64,000 nucleotides of DNA from Streptomyces malachitofuscus. Lineage in GTDB: Bacteria > Actinomycetota > Actinomycetes > Streptomycetales > Streptomycetaceae. Where the stretch lies: NCBI RefSeq assembly GCF_014650055.1, contig NZ_BMUF01000009.1, forward strand, positions 113,194 through 177,193, written 5' to 3'. Both the position numbers and the translations under genes were made by a program. The notes below the pieces were generated by a model that did no database searches, had not been told where the DNA came from, and worked only from the letters and a program-made list of their open reading frames with translations. Positions 26,190 through 35,413 of this stretch are shown here, one piece after another (position 1 is the stretch's first letter; the number at the start of each line of letters is the position of its first letter).

Positions 26190-26880
26190 CGCCGAAGCCC
26201 GGTGCCCGGACGGCCACCCGGCGAGGACACACCACAACCCGCACCACCGCACCAGCGCGGTGCACAGCACGCGCAGCCGGCAGCCACCGGCCCGCACGCA
26301 CAGCGCCACCGCGCCACCGCGTCACCGAAGGGCTGGCCGTGCCATCGAACCCGCCCCGAAAATCCCGCCCGTCACACGGCCCGAAAACGGCCCGGTGCCC
26401 GGACGGCCGCCCAGCGAGGGCACACCGCAACCCGCACCACCGCACCGGCACGGCGCAGCACGCGCAGCCGACAGCCACCGGCCCACACACAGCGCCACCG
26501 CATCGCCGAAGGCGCGACTGGGCCAAGAGCCCGCCCCAAATCGGCCCGGTGCCCGGACGGCCACCCCGGCGAGGGCACACGCACCGGCACGGCACGGCAC
26601 GCTCAACCCACCGCCACCGGCACGCACACGGCACCGCCGCACGGCCGAAGGCGCGGCCGGGCCACCGAACCCGCCCGAAAACGGCCCGGTGCCCGGACGG
26701 CCACCCCGGCGAGGGCACACGGCACGGCACGGCACGGCACGCCCAACCCACCGCCACCGGCACGCACACGGCACCGCCGCACGGCCGAAGGCGCGGCCGG
26801 GCCACCGAACCCGCCCGAAAACGGCCCGGTGCCCGGACGGCCACCCCGGCGAGGGCACACGCACCGGCGCAGCACACGCA
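26190..26880. repeat. 140-bp GC-rich minisatellite between VMAP and Pnkp
   Basis: The block CGGCCCGGTGCCCGGACGG begins at 26542, 26682 and 26822, an exact 140-bp period. Older, diverged copies occur near 26195 and 26388. The copies at 26542 and 26682 differ at only a few positions. All six frames are open by base composition, but a 140-bp period shifts the frame between copies, so it is not coding. The whole interval 25922-26934 contains no gene I can support. Confidence 0.85.
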
Positions 26881-26934
26881 GCCGGCAGCGGCCCGCGCAC
26901 ACGGTGCCGATGTGGTGGCCCGGTTCGCCGGGGG

Positions 26935-29490
26935 TTACAGGCGGGGGTCGACCGGTTCCGATTCCAGGGCCAGGACGGCGAAGACCGGCTCGTGGATGCG
27001 CCACAGGGGCTCGCCCTCGGCCAGACGGTCCAGGGCCTCCAGGCCCAGCGCGTACTCGCGGATCGCGAGGGACCGCTTGTGGTTCAGGAAGCGGTTGCGC
27101 AGGCGGGCCAGGTTCTCCGGCCGGGTGTACTCGGGACCGTAGATGATCCGCAGGTACTCGCGGCCCCGGCACTTGATGCCGGGCTGCACCAGACGGCCCG
27201 AGGCGTCGCGGACCAGGGCGCCGACGGGCTTGACGACCATGCCCTCGCCGCCGCGTCCGGTCATCTCCAGCCACCAGTCGACGCCGGCCCGCACCGACTC
27301 GGGGTCGGCCGTGTCGACGAAGAGGCGGCGGGTGGTCTGCAGCAGGCCGGTGGCGTCGTGCTCGACCATGCGGTCGATCAGCGCGAGCTGCCGGTCGTGG
27401 GGCAGGGCGGCGAGGCTCCGGCCCTGGACGGCGAGGATCTGGAACGGCGCCAGGCGCACGCCGTCCAGACCGTCGGTGGTCCAGCAGTAGCGGCGGTACG
27501 CGTCGGTGAACGCCGAGGCGGACTCCGCGCGCTCGCGCTGGCGCTCCAGCAGGTCGCCCACCTCCACCCCACGCGCCGCCACGGCCTCCAGCGCGGCCAG
27601 GGCGCCCGGGAAGACCGCACCGGAGGCGGCGCCGACCGCGGCGTACTGCGAGCGCAGCAGTCCGGACGCCTTCAGGGACCACGGCATCAGCTCGGCGTCC
27701 AGCAGCAGCCAGTCTGTGCCGAGCTCGTCCCAGAGGCCGGCCTCGGTGACCGCCGTGCGCAGCCGGCCGAGGATCTCCTCCGTGACGGAGGCGTCGTCGA
27801 AGAAGGGGCGGCCCGTACGGGTGTACAGCGAGCCGGTACCGCCGCCGACGACGCCGAAGCGCTCGGCGGCCACGTCGGCGCCGCGGCAGACCAGGGCGAC
27901 CGCGCGAGAGCCCATGTGCTTCTCCTCGCAGACCACCCGCGCGACACCGTCCCGCTCGTACTGGGCGAAGGCCTCCGCCGGGTGCTCCAGGTAGCCGTCG
28001 AGATGCGAGGTGGCGGTGGGTGCCATGGTCGGCGGCAGGTACGGCAGCAGACGCGGGTCGATCGCGAAGCGGCTCATGACCTCCAGGGCCGCGGCGGCGT
28101 TCTCCTCGCGGACGGACACCCGGCCCGCGTGCCGGGTCTCGACCACGCGGCGGCCGTGCACGTCCGCCAGGTCCAGCGGACGCCCCTCGTGACCGCCGGG
28201 GGCCTCCGTGCGCAGCGGGCGGGCCGGCTCGTACCAGACCCGCTCGGCCGGTACGTCGACCAGTTCCCGCTCCGGCCAGCGCAGCGCGGTGAGCTTGCCG
28301 CCGAACACCGCGCCGGTGTCCAGGCAGATGGTGTTGTTGAGCCAGGTGGCCTCGGGCACGGGGGTGTGTCCGTAGACGACGGCCGCCCGGCCGCGGTAGT
28401 CCTCGGCCCACGGGTAGCGCACGGGCAGGCCGAACTCGTCGGTCTCGCCGGTGGTGTCGCCGTACAGGGCGTGGCTGCGGACCCGGCCGGAGGTGCGGCC
28501 GTGGTACTTCTCCGGCAGACCGGCGTGGCAGACCACGAGCCTGCCGCCGTCGAGCACGTAGTGGCTGACGAGGCCCTCGATGAACTGCCGTACCTCGGCG
28601 CGGAACTCCTCGCTCTCGCCGTCCATCTGCTCGATGGTCTCGGCGAGTCCGTGGGTGTGCTGCACGTTGCGGCCCTTGAGGTACCGGCCGAACTTGTTCT
28701 CGTGGTTGCCGGGCACGCACAGCGCGTCGCCCGACTTCACCATGGCCATCACGCGGCGCAGCACGGCGGGGCTGTCCGGCCCGCGGTCGACGAGGTCGCC
28801 GACGAAGACGGCGGTACGGCCCTCGGGGTGCGAGCCGTCGACGTAACCGAGCTTGCCGAGCAGCGCCTCCAGTTCGGCGGAGCAGCCGTGGACGTCGCCG
28901 ATGATGTCGAAGGGACCGGTCAGGTGGGTGAGGTCGTTGAACCGCTTCTCCGTGACGACGGTGGCGTGCTCGACCTCCTCCACGCCGCGCAGCACGTGCA
29001 CCTTGCGGAAGCCCTCGCGCTCCAGATGGCGCAGCGAGCGGCGCAGTTCCCGGGTGTGGCGCTGGATGACCCGGCGCGGCATGTCGGCGCGGTCGGTGCG
29101 CGCGGCGTTGCGCTCGGCGCACACCTGCTCGGGCACGTCGAGGACGATCGCGATGGGCAGCACGTCGTACCGCTTCGCCAGGTCGATCAGCTGCCGCCTG
29201 GCGTCCTGCTGGACGCTGGTGGCGTCGACGACGGTGCGGCGGCCGGCGGCGAGTCGCTTGCCGGCGATGTAGTGCAGCACGTCGAAGGCGTCACGGGAGG
29301 CGCTCTGGTCGTTCTCGTCGTCGGCGACCAGGCCGCGGCAGAAGTCCGAGGAGAGGACCTCGGTGGGCTTGAAGTGGCGCCGGGCGAAGGTGGACTTGCC
29401 CGAGCCGGAGGCGCCGATGAGGACCACGAGGGAGAGGTCGGTGACGGGCAGGGTGCGGCCCGGCGTCGTCGGGGTGGCTTCGGTGGTCAT
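26935..29490 (-). CDS. pnkp: Polynucleotide kinase-phosphatase-ligase (RNA repair Pnkp)
   Basis: An 851-residue three-module enzyme. The kinase P-loop is VVLIGASGSGKSTFARRHF (residues about 23-41). The metallophosphatase follows at about 180-480, with GPFDIIGDVHGCSAELEAL, FVGDLVDRGPDS, VPGNHENKFGRY and VYGHTPVPEATW. The C-terminal ligase-like adenylyltransferase contains CEEKHMGSRAVALVCRG (nucleotidyl Lys) and GEGMVVKPVG. It heals and seals ribotoxin-cut tRNAs together with Hen1. The ATG overlaps the hen1 stop by 4 nt. Length and order match the bacterial Pnkp family. Confidence 0.93.
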   Translation of the reverse strand: MTTEATPTTPGRTLPVTDLSLVVLIGASGSGKSTFARRHFKPTEVLSSDFCRGLVADDENDQSASRDAFDVLHYIAGKRLAAGRRTVVDATSVQQDARRQLIDLAKRYDVLPIAIVLDVPEQVCAERNAARTDRADMPRRVIQRHTRELRRSLRHLEREGFRKVHVLRGVEEVEHATVVTEKRFNDLTHLTGPFDIIGDVHGCSAELEALLGKLGYVDGSHPEGRTAVFVGDLVDRGPDSPAVLRRVMAMVKSGDALCVPGNHENKFGRYLKGRNVQHTHGLAETIEQMDGESEEFRAEVRQFIEGLVSHYVLDGGRLVVCHAGLPEKYHGRTSGRVRSHALYGDTTGETDEFGLPVRYPWAEDYRGRAAVVYGHTPVPEATWLNNTICLDTGAVFGGKLTALRWPERELVDVPAERVWYEPARPLRTEAPGGHEGRPLDLADVHGRRVVETRHAGRVSVREENAAAALEVMSRFAIDPRLLPYLPPTMAPTATSHLDGYLEHPAEAFAQYERDGVARVVCEEKHMGSRAVALVCRGADVAAERFGVVGGGTGSLYTRTGRPFFDDASVTEEILGRLRTAVTEAGLWDELGTDWLLLDAELMPWSLKASGLLRSQYAAVGAASGAVFPGALAALEAVAARGVEVGDLLERQRERAESASAFTDAYRRYCWTTDGLDGVRLAPFQILAVQGRSLAALPHDRQLALIDRMVEHDATGLLQTTRRLFVDTADPESVRAGVDWWLEMTGRGGEGMVVKPVGALVRDASGRLVQPGIKCRGREYLRIIYGPEYTRPENLARLRNRFLNHKRSLAIREYALGLEALDRLAEGEPLWRIHEPVFAVLALESEPVDPRL

Positions 29491-30950
29491 GCGGCCTTCG
29501 CCTCCTGCGCGGTTCCGGTCACGAACACGGCCATCTGGGTGGGCGGTCCGACCTCGGGGTCGTCCGGTCCGACGGGGAGGAAGTCGACCTGGTAGCCGTG
29601 CCGTCCGGCCACCTTCTCCGCCCAGGCGCGGAACTCCGCCCTGGTCCACTCGAAGCGGTGGTCGCCGTGGCGCACATGGCCGGCCGGGAGGCTCTCCCAG
29701 CGCACGTTGTACTCGACGTTGGGGGTGGTCACGACGACCGTCCGGGGGCGGGCCGCGCCGAACACCGCGTACTCCAGGGCGGGCAGCCGGGGCAGGTCGA
29801 GGTGCTCGATCACCTCGCTGAGCACGGCGGCGTCATAGCCCTCGAGCCGCTTGTCGGTGTAGGCGAGCGAGCCCTGGAGGAGGCGTACGCGCGACGCCTG
29901 CCGCTCCCCCATGCGGTCCAGCTTCAGCCGCCGGGAGGCGATGGTGAGCGCCCGCATCGACACGTCGACGCCGACGATCTCGGTGAAGGACGGGTCCCTG
30001 AGGAGCTGCTGCACCAGCTGACCCTGGCCGCAGCCGAGGTCGAGCACCCGTGCGGCGCCCGAGGCGCGCAGCGCGGCGAGGATCGCCTCCCGCCGCTGCA
30101 CGGCGAGCGGCGTCGGCTTCTCCTCCTGCTCGGCCTCCGCCTCGACGGCGTTGTCGATGTCCTCGACCTCGCTGTCGTCCGCCTCTGCCAGCCGGACCAG
30201 CTCCAGCCTGTCCATGGCCTGCCGGGTCAGTGACCAGCGGCGGGAGAGGTAGCGGCTGGTGATCAGCTTCTGCTCGGGATGTCCCGGCAGCCAGCCCTCG
30301 CCGGCCCGCAGCAGCTTGTCGACCTCGTCGGAGGAGACCCAGTAGTGCTTGGCGTCGTCGAGGACGGGGAGCAGGACGTAGAGGTGGCGCAGCGCCTCGG
30401 CGACGGTGAGCGTGTCCGCGTCCAGGACCAGGCGTATGTAGCGCGAGTCGCCCCACTGCGGGAACGCGCTGTCCAGCGGCACGGGCTCCGCGGTGACCGC
30501 CCAGCCGAGCGGTTCGAAGAGCCGGCGGACGAGTTCGGGGCCGCCGCGCGCGGGCAGCGCGGGCACCTCGATGCGCAGCGGGCGCGGCTGTCCCGGGAGC
30601 TCCGGCCGGGCGTTGCACGCCCCGCGCATCGCGCTGGAGAAGACGCCGCTCAGCGCGACGGCGAGCAGGGAGGAGGCCGCGTACGGCCGGTCGTTGACGT
30701 ACTGCGCGAGTGCGGCGTCGGGTGCGCCGCCGCGGCCCTTGCCCTTGCCGCGCCTGACCAGTGCCACCGCGTCCACCTCGAGCAGCAGCGCCGCCGTGCA
30801 GCGGCTGTCGTCGGCCTCGGGGTAGAGGACGTGCGCTCTGCCGTAGGAGGTGGAGAACGCCTGCGCCTTCTCGGGATGCTTGTGCAACAGGAAACCGAGG
30901 TCGGTCGCCGGGCGCTGTGCGGTGCCGGTGGTACTGATCGTCAGGAACAC
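29487..30950 (-). CDS. hen1: 3'-terminal RNA ribose 2'-O-methyltransferase Hen1
   Basis: A 487-residue bacterial Hen1. The N-terminal half (1-240) is the Hen1-N domain that contacts Pnkp (MFLTISTTGTAQRPATDLGFLLHKHPEK). An acidic linker EDIDNAVEAEAEQEEKPTP precedes the SAM methyltransferase: RVLDLGCGQGQLVQQLL (about 289-305), EVIEHLDLPRL, and the metal-binding GHVRHGDHRFEWTRAEF with His residues. It methylates the 3' end of broken RNA before ligation, making repaired tRNA resistant to re-cleavage. GTG 30950 follows GAGGTG. Co-transcribed with pnkp. Confidence 0.93.
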   Translation of the reverse strand: MFLTISTTGTAQRPATDLGFLLHKHPEKAQAFSTSYGRAHVLYPEADDSRCTAALLLEVDAVALVRRGKGKGRGGAPDAALAQYVNDRPYAASSLLAVALSGVFSSAMRGACNARPELPGQPRPLRIEVPALPARGGPELVRRLFEPLGWAVTAEPVPLDSAFPQWGDSRYIRLVLDADTLTVAEALRHLYVLLPVLDDAKHYWVSSDEVDKLLRAGEGWLPGHPEQKLITSRYLSRRWSLTRQAMDRLELVRLAEADDSEVEDIDNAVEAEAEQEEKPTPLAVQRREAILAALRASGAARVLDLGCGQGQLVQQLLRDPSFTEIVGVDVSMRALTIASRRLKLDRMGERQASRVRLLQGSLAYTDKRLEGYDAAVLSEVIEHLDLPRLPALEYAVFGAARPRTVVVTTPNVEYNVRWESLPAGHVRHGDHRFEWTRAEFRAWAEKVAGRHGYQVDFLPVGPDDPEVGPPTQMAVFVTGTAQEAKAA

Positions 30951-31112
30951 GGTGGTTACACCTCGAACACCTTCTGAGCTGCGGATACACGCCGGGATTC
31001 CGGCGCGTCCGGTCAGCGTACGGGGGAAGGGGCCGCGGTGTTCGAGGATTTTCGGGGCGCCGGCGGCGGGCGGGGCCGGCCCGGTGGGTGCGGCCCCGCC
31101 CGCCGGGCGTGC

Positions 31113-32036
31113 TTACGGCAGCTGGGACTGGACCTGGGAGGAGATCAGCTCCAGGTGGTCGAGGTCGGACAGGTCGAGGAGCTGGAGGTAGATGCGCCGG
31201 GAGCCGGTCTCGGCGTAGCGGCCGATCTTGTCGACGACCTCGGCCGGGGAGCCCGCCAGGCCGTTGGCCCTGAGCTCCTCGACCTCGCGGCCGATCGCGG
31301 CCGCGCGGCGGGCGACCTCCTGGTCGTCCTTGCCGACGCAGACGACGAGGGCGTTGGAGTAGACGAGGTCCTCGGGGTCGCGGCCGGCCTCCCGGGCGGC
31401 GTCACGGACCCGGGCGAACTGGCGCTCGGTGTCCTCGATCGAGGCGAAGGGCATGTTGAACTCGTCCGCGTACCGGGCCGCGAGGCGCGGGGTGCGCTTC
31501 GCGCCGTGGCCGCCGATGAGCACCGGGACCTTGGCCTGGGCGGGCTTGGGGAGCGCGGGGGACCTGGTGAGGTCGTAGTACGTGCCGTGGTGGTCAAAGG
31601 TCCGGCCGGGTTCGGTGGCCCACAGGCCGGTGACGATCTCCAGCTGTTCCTCGAGGCGGGCGAACTTCTCCTTCGGGAAGGGGATGCCGTACGCCTTGTG
31701 CTCCTCCTCGAACCAGCCTGCGCCCAGGCCCAGTTCGACGCGGCCGCCGGACATCTGGTCGACCTGGGCGACCTGGATGGCGAGCACGCCGGGCAGGCGG
31801 AAGGTGCCCGCGGTCATCAGGGTGCCGAGGCGGATCCGCCGGGTCTCGCGGGCGAGGCCGGCGAGGGTGATCCAGGCGTCGGTGGGGCCGGGCAGGCCGT
31901 CCGAGGAGCCCATGCTGAGGTAGTGGTCGGAGCGGAAGAAGGCGTCGAAGCCCAGGTCCTCGGTGGCCTTGGCGACGGTGAGCAAGGTGTCGTAGGTGGC
32001 CCCCTGCTGGGGCTCGGTGAAGATGCGAAGATCCAT
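31113..32036 (-). CDS. LLM-class F420-dependent oxidoreductase
   Basis: A 307-residue luciferase-like TIM barrel. Characteristic segments are DLGFDAFFRSDHYLSMG (about residues 27-43), RIRLGTLMTAGTFRLPGVLA, SGGRVELGLGAGWFEEEHKAYGI and VPVLIGGHGAKRTPRLAARYAD. Actinobacterial members of this type use coenzyme F420. The substrate is unknown. ATG at 32036. It is monocistronic, separated from hen1 by about 160 bp. Confidence 0.88.
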   Translation of the reverse strand: MDLRIFTEPQQGATYDTLLTVAKATEDLGFDAFFRSDHYLSMGSSDGLPGPTDAWITLAGLARETRRIRLGTLMTAGTFRLPGVLAIQVAQVDQMSGGRVELGLGAGWFEEEHKAYGIPFPKEKFARLEEQLEIVTGLWATEPGRTFDHHGTYYDLTRSPALPKPAQAKVPVLIGGHGAKRTPRLAARYADEFNMPFASIEDTERQFARVRDAAREAGRDPEDLVYSNALVVCVGKDDQEVARRAAAIGREVEELRANGLAGSPAEVVDKIGRYAETGSRRIYLQLLDLSDLDHLELISSQVQSQLP

Positions 32037-32261
32037 GTCTCCATCCTGCACGCTCGCGCGCGGGGGCGGCCGTGCCCGCTCTCCGGCGTGGCCCCGGCCA
32101 CGGTCGGGTGAAATCGGGGCGGGCCGGGGGGTGCGGTGTGACCGGTTCCGGTGAAGATCGTTGGCTCGGGCGGAGCCGGAGCGCCCGGCTCCCGCTCCGG
32201 CCGGTGTGCGCCGGGGTGTCATGGTGTCGGTCCGCAGGGACCAGGGGCCGGGGAGGCCGTC

Positions 32262-32465
32262 ATGTCCGAAGAGAGCGTGCCGCAGCAGGGCGGGGTGGCC
32301 GCGGGGCCGCCGAAGGGGCTGTTGCGGCAGATGGAGGAGCTGATGGCGGCGCTGAACGCGGATCTGTCGGCACTGGACGCGGATCTGCAGGCGGCGGGGC
32401 CGGGACGGGGCGGTGGAGCCGCCGGTGTCGCTGCCGGTGCGGTGGAGGAGAACGAGGGTCGCTGA
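32262..32465 (+). CDS. Small hypothetical protein with a helical core
   Basis: 67 residues, unrecognised. ATG 32262 follows GGGGAGG by 5 nt, a strong ribosome site. The middle LLRQMEELMAALNADLSALDADLQAA is a predicted amphipathic helix or short coiled coil; the tail is glycine- and alanine-rich. It is convergent with the DUF6099 gene. No signal peptide or transmembrane segment. Confidence 0.55.
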   Translation: MSEESVPQQGGVAAGPPKGLLRQMEELMAALNADLSALDADLQAAGPGRGGGAAGVAAGAVEENEGR

Positions 32466-32491
32466 ACCTGCGGCGCGGGAGGGCGGTGAGT

Positions 32492-32962
32492 TCAACCGGC
32501 CTCCCGCTCCGGTAAGACCTCCTCGCGGTCCGCCAGTCTGCGGAGCATCTCCAGGACGCGGTCCCGGGACTCGTCCGCCGCGTCGATGGCCTCCATGCAC
32601 TGCCAGTACGTCGCCTCGTCGTCGACGGAGCAGGCGATGCCCACGAGGGCGATACCGACCTCGCCGAGCAGCCCGCCGAGGTACATCAGGGACTGGCGGG
32701 CCTCGCCCAGTTCGGTGAGCTGGGCCGCGCGCAGTTCGCCCGGGCCGAACTCCCGGGTGCCCAGCACTCCGCAGCCCCGGCCCGCCAGCTCCGTCAACCC
32801 CAGCGCCTCGCCGCGCAGTTCGGGTGGCCCGGCGACCGCGAGCCGGCTCCCTATCGCCTGCGCCAGGGCTTGCGCCTGCCACACCTCGGTCAGCAGCTCC
32901 GGTACGCCCCGGCTCGCGGCCAGGGCCCTTCTGCTCGTCACGATGAGCCGCACAGCGTCCAT
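32492..32962 (-). CDS. DUF6099 family protein
   Basis: A 156-residue all-helical protein matching my memory of DUF6099: MDAVRLIVTSRRALAASRG at the start, LAQAIGSRLAVAGPPELRG, GEVGIALVGIACSVDDEATY, and YWQCMEAIDAADESRDRV near the end. Function unknown, conserved across Streptomyces. ATG 32962 was chosen as the family start; the ATG at 32995 would add an atypical leader. The 200 bp upstream include an AT-richer promoter stretch near 33040-33110. Confidence 0.78.
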   Translation of the reverse strand: MDAVRLIVTSRRALAASRGVPELLTEVWQAQALAQAIGSRLAVAGPPELRGEALGLTELAGRGCGVLGTREFGPGELRAAQLTELGEARQSLMYLGGLLGEVGIALVGIACSVDDEATYWQCMEAIDAADESRDRVLEMLRRLADREEVLPEREAG

Positions 32963-33165
32963 GCGCTGCCCCCGTCTGTCCGACGCGCTGCCCACGCGTC
33001 CGCATCCGTTGAACTCTCTTGCTCACTACCCAGAGTGAGGGGGCGTGAGACAAAAAGCCAGAGGAAGACCGAAATCTGTGGACAACAATTCGAGCGGGGT
33101 CGGCTTTTAGAACACGGAGAGTGAAAACGGAGTCGACGGCTCCTTAGCGTCTCCCTCGGATTCCC

Positions 33166-33540
33166 TCACGGGGACGCGGGGCGCGGCTTCCCGGCCGGGA
33201 ACCTGTGCTCGTTGCGGTCGATCTTGGCGGCGAGCGCCGACAGCGGGTCGACTCCGAGGACCTCGCACAGCTGGAGGAGATAGGCGAGGACGTCGGCGAC
33301 CTCGTCGGTGACGCGGTGCGCGGTGTCCGGGTCGTCCATGACACGGGTCGACTCCTCGGGCGTCAGCCACTGGAAGATCTCGAGGAGTTCGGAGGCCTCC
33401 ACGCTGAGCGCGGCGACGAGGTTCTTGGGGGTGTGGTACGGCTGCCAGTCGCGCGCGGCGGCGAACTCGGCGAGGCGGCGCTGGAGTCCGGCGAGGTCGA
33501 GGGGCTCGCGCGGGGTTTCGTCGTCGTACGGATCAGTCAC
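33166..33540 (-). CDS. MazG-like nucleotide pyrophosphohydrolase
   Basis: A 124-residue all-alpha NTP pyrophosphatase of the MazG/RS21-C6 type. Signature helices are NLVAALSVEASELLEIFQW (EXXE metal ligands, about residues 41-59) and VTDEVADVLAYLLQLCEVLG (EXXD, about 78-97). It would hydrolyse non-canonical or modified dNTPs to the monophosphate. The start GTG at 33540 overlaps the preceding ATPase stop by 8 nt, so the two are co-translated. Confidence 0.87.
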   Translation of the reverse strand: MTDPYDDETPREPLDLAGLQRRLAEFAAARDWQPYHTPKNLVAALSVEASELLEIFQWLTPEESTRVMDDPDTAHRVTDEVADVLAYLLQLCEVLGVDPLSALAAKIDRNEHRFPAGKPRPASP

Positions 33541-34747
33541 GGTCCAGGTGTACCACCGTCACTCCGGGCACCGCCGCGGCCCAGGAGGCGTCGCTCACCG
33601 CACCGGCCAGGCGGATGTGCCCGCGCTCGCACATCCGCGCCGCCAGCCGGATCAGGTGCGTGCGCTGGCCGGGGTCGAGGGACCGGTCCAGACCGTCGGC
33701 GAGGACCGTGAGGGTGCGCAGCGCGGCCGGGACCTCGCCGGGCACGTCGGTCTCCAGTACTCCGGGGCCGGTGAGCAGCACCAGCGCGAGGGCGGTGTAG
33801 CGCAGCTCTCCGTCGCCGAGCCGCCGCAGCTCGGTGCGGGTGCCGTCGCCCCGGTCCAGCAGGGCGCGGACCAGACGGCCGGCTTCGTACGGTTCGGCGA
33901 GCAGGTCGGCGACCGGCCCGGCGCAGCCGGCGCGCACCGCGTCGACGAGGAGCGCGTGCCGGCGTCCGCACTCGGCGCGGGTGCGCCACAGCACGTCGGC
34001 GAGGTTGTCGCAGCCGCCGAGCAGCCGGCCGGACCCGGCCGGCACTGGCCCGCGCATCCGGTCGGGGCGGGGGTCGCAGGGGAAGACGGAGCGCAGCGCG
34101 ACGACCATCTGCTCGGCGGCGGCGAGCACCTGGCGCTGCCCGGGGGTCTTGCCCGCGACGCGCAGCGGCAGCAGCGCGGTGCCGAGCCGGTCGTCCGGCA
34201 GCGGAGCCCGGGTGACCGGGGTGGCTCCCGCCGTGTGCCAGGCGGCCTGCACGGCGCGCCGGCGGGGATCGCGCAGCGCGGTCTCCAGCAGGACCAGCCC
34301 GTCGGCCGTCAGCCGCTCCCCCACGATCCGCAGGTCGGGTTCGGCCTGGACGGCGACCTCCAGCCGGACCGGCCCACCGGGGCCGTCGGCGGTACAGCCG
34401 ATCCGGAATCCACGGCGGTGCTGGGCGTCGGGACGGGCCCGTTCCGGCACGCATCCGCCGGGCTCGGGGAAGACCTCCTCCAGTGCGGCCCCGCCGCCGA
34501 GGCGGGCGAGCGCCTCGTACGCCCGCAGCGCACTGGTCTTGCCGCTGCCGCTGGGCCCGGTGATCAGTGTGAGATCCCCCAGGGGAAGCGCGGCGCCACG
34601 GTGCCCGGCGAACGCGGAGAGCAGCAGCTCGGTGACCCGCGGCAGACCGGGCCGGGTGCCGGGTGCGGCGCTCGCGGCGGGCGCGCTCCCGGCCGACGGC
34701 ATGGGTGACGGGGGCGTGCCCGGGCGGGACAGGGGTGGCGAGGTCAT
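33533..34747 (-). CDS. ABC/SMC-like ATPase
   Basis: A 404-residue P-loop ATPase of RecF/SMC-like architecture. Walker A LTLITGPSGSGKTSALRAY (about residues 59-77). The signature-like LRRLGDGELRYTALALVLL lies near 318. Walker B-like LRTLTVLADGLDRSLDPGQR and the switch region VTVVHLDRD are at the end. The N-terminal 40 residues are proline- and alanine-rich. Biological role unknown. The overlap with the pyrophosphohydrolase suggests a nucleotide- or genome-quality function, which is inference. Confidence 0.75.
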   Translation of the reverse strand: MTSPPLSRPGTPPSPMPSAGSAPAASAAPGTRPGLPRVTELLLSAFAGHRGAALPLGDLTLITGPSGSGKTSALRAYEALARLGGGAALEEVFPEPGGCVPERARPDAQHRRGFRIGCTADGPGGPVRLEVAVQAEPDLRIVGERLTADGLVLLETALRDPRRRAVQAAWHTAGATPVTRAPLPDDRLGTALLPLRVAGKTPGQRQVLAAAEQMVVALRSVFPCDPRPDRMRGPVPAGSGRLLGGCDNLADVLWRTRAECGRRHALLVDAVRAGCAGPVADLLAEPYEAGRLVRALLDRGDGTRTELRRLGDGELRYTALALVLLTGPGVLETDVPGEVPAALRTLTVLADGLDRSLDPGQRTHLIRLAARMCERGHIRLAGAVSDASWAAAVPGVTVVHLDRD

Positions 34748-34867
34748 GTGCGGGACGCTAGGGGATGCGGTGCGGGGCGAACCGTTCCGCTCGGGCGCCT
34801 TCCTACGATCGGGCGGCGCGGGTCCGGTGACCGCTCGCGCCCCCGTGGACCGTGCGCGCCCCTGTGC

Positions 34868-35263
34868 TCACGCCCCCGTGATCCCCATCCCCTCCATCAG
34901 CCCCGTGACCTCCGTGCCGGACGGGGTCAGGAGGAAGACGTTGCGGTCGACCCGGTGCATCCCGCTGGCCAGGCCGAAGACGACGCCCGTGCTGAAGTCC
35001 AGGACGCGTTTGGCGACGTCGGCCTCCGCGCCCGTCAGGTCCAGCAGCACGGGTATCCCCGACATCAGGGTCTCGGCGACGTCGCGGGCGTCCGCGAAGA
35101 CGTTCACGCGCAGGACGACGAAGCGGCGCCGCGCCTCCGTCTCGGCCTCGGGCAGGGCGCGGTGGCCCACCGCGGACGGCCACGCGTCGCGGCCCCGCAG
35201 CGGGACGACCTGGGCGAGCCCCTCCCACTGTTCGTCGGTGACATCGTGGCTGCTCACCGGCAT
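34868..35263 (-). CDS. SepF-like cell-division protein
   Basis: 131 residues with the SepF/DUF552 core. RFVVLRVNVFADARDVAETL (about residues 47-66), PVLLDLTGAEADVAKRVLDFSTGVVFG and the closing RNVFLLTPSGTEV form the alpha-beta fold that polymerises. SepF tethers FtsZ to the membrane. This short form lacks a clear N-terminal amphipathic membrane anchor and lies outside a division cluster, so it is more like the Streptomyces SepF-like (Sfl) paralogues. ATG at 35263. Confidence 0.82.
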   Translation of the reverse strand: MPVSSHDVTDEQWEGLAQVVPLRGRDAWPSAVGHRALPEAETEARRRFVVLRVNVFADARDVAETLMSGIPVLLDLTGAEADVAKRVLDFSTGVVFGLASGMHRVDRNVFLLTPSGTEVTGLMEGMGITGA

Positions 35264-35413
35264 GCTCCGTCCCCTGTCGCGCTGGCAGTCTGCATCGGGC
35301 AATTCTTACGCATGGTCACCCGTTCGGCCCAATACGACACGCTCCGCCATCGCGCTGCCGCGCACAACGGACGTCCTGCGCGCTCTGGGCCATGGCCTTG
35401 TCGGCCGAGTAGC

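Noticed and set aside
25987..26877. Repetitive 296-codon minus-strand ORF (VRAPGRF..., CRAVPC... repeats)
   Set aside because: The 140-bp period is not a multiple of three, so each copy is read in a different frame; this is not a conserved protein repeat.
26542..26880. CRISPR array
   Set aside because: Repeat units are 140 bp and contiguous with no unique spacers, and no cas genes are present. The same reasoning rejects the 153-bp array at 58354.
26260..29595. Very long plus-strand ORF across the minisatellite and Pnkp
   Set aside because: It is a composition artefact over a repeat and the antisense of a well-supported gene.
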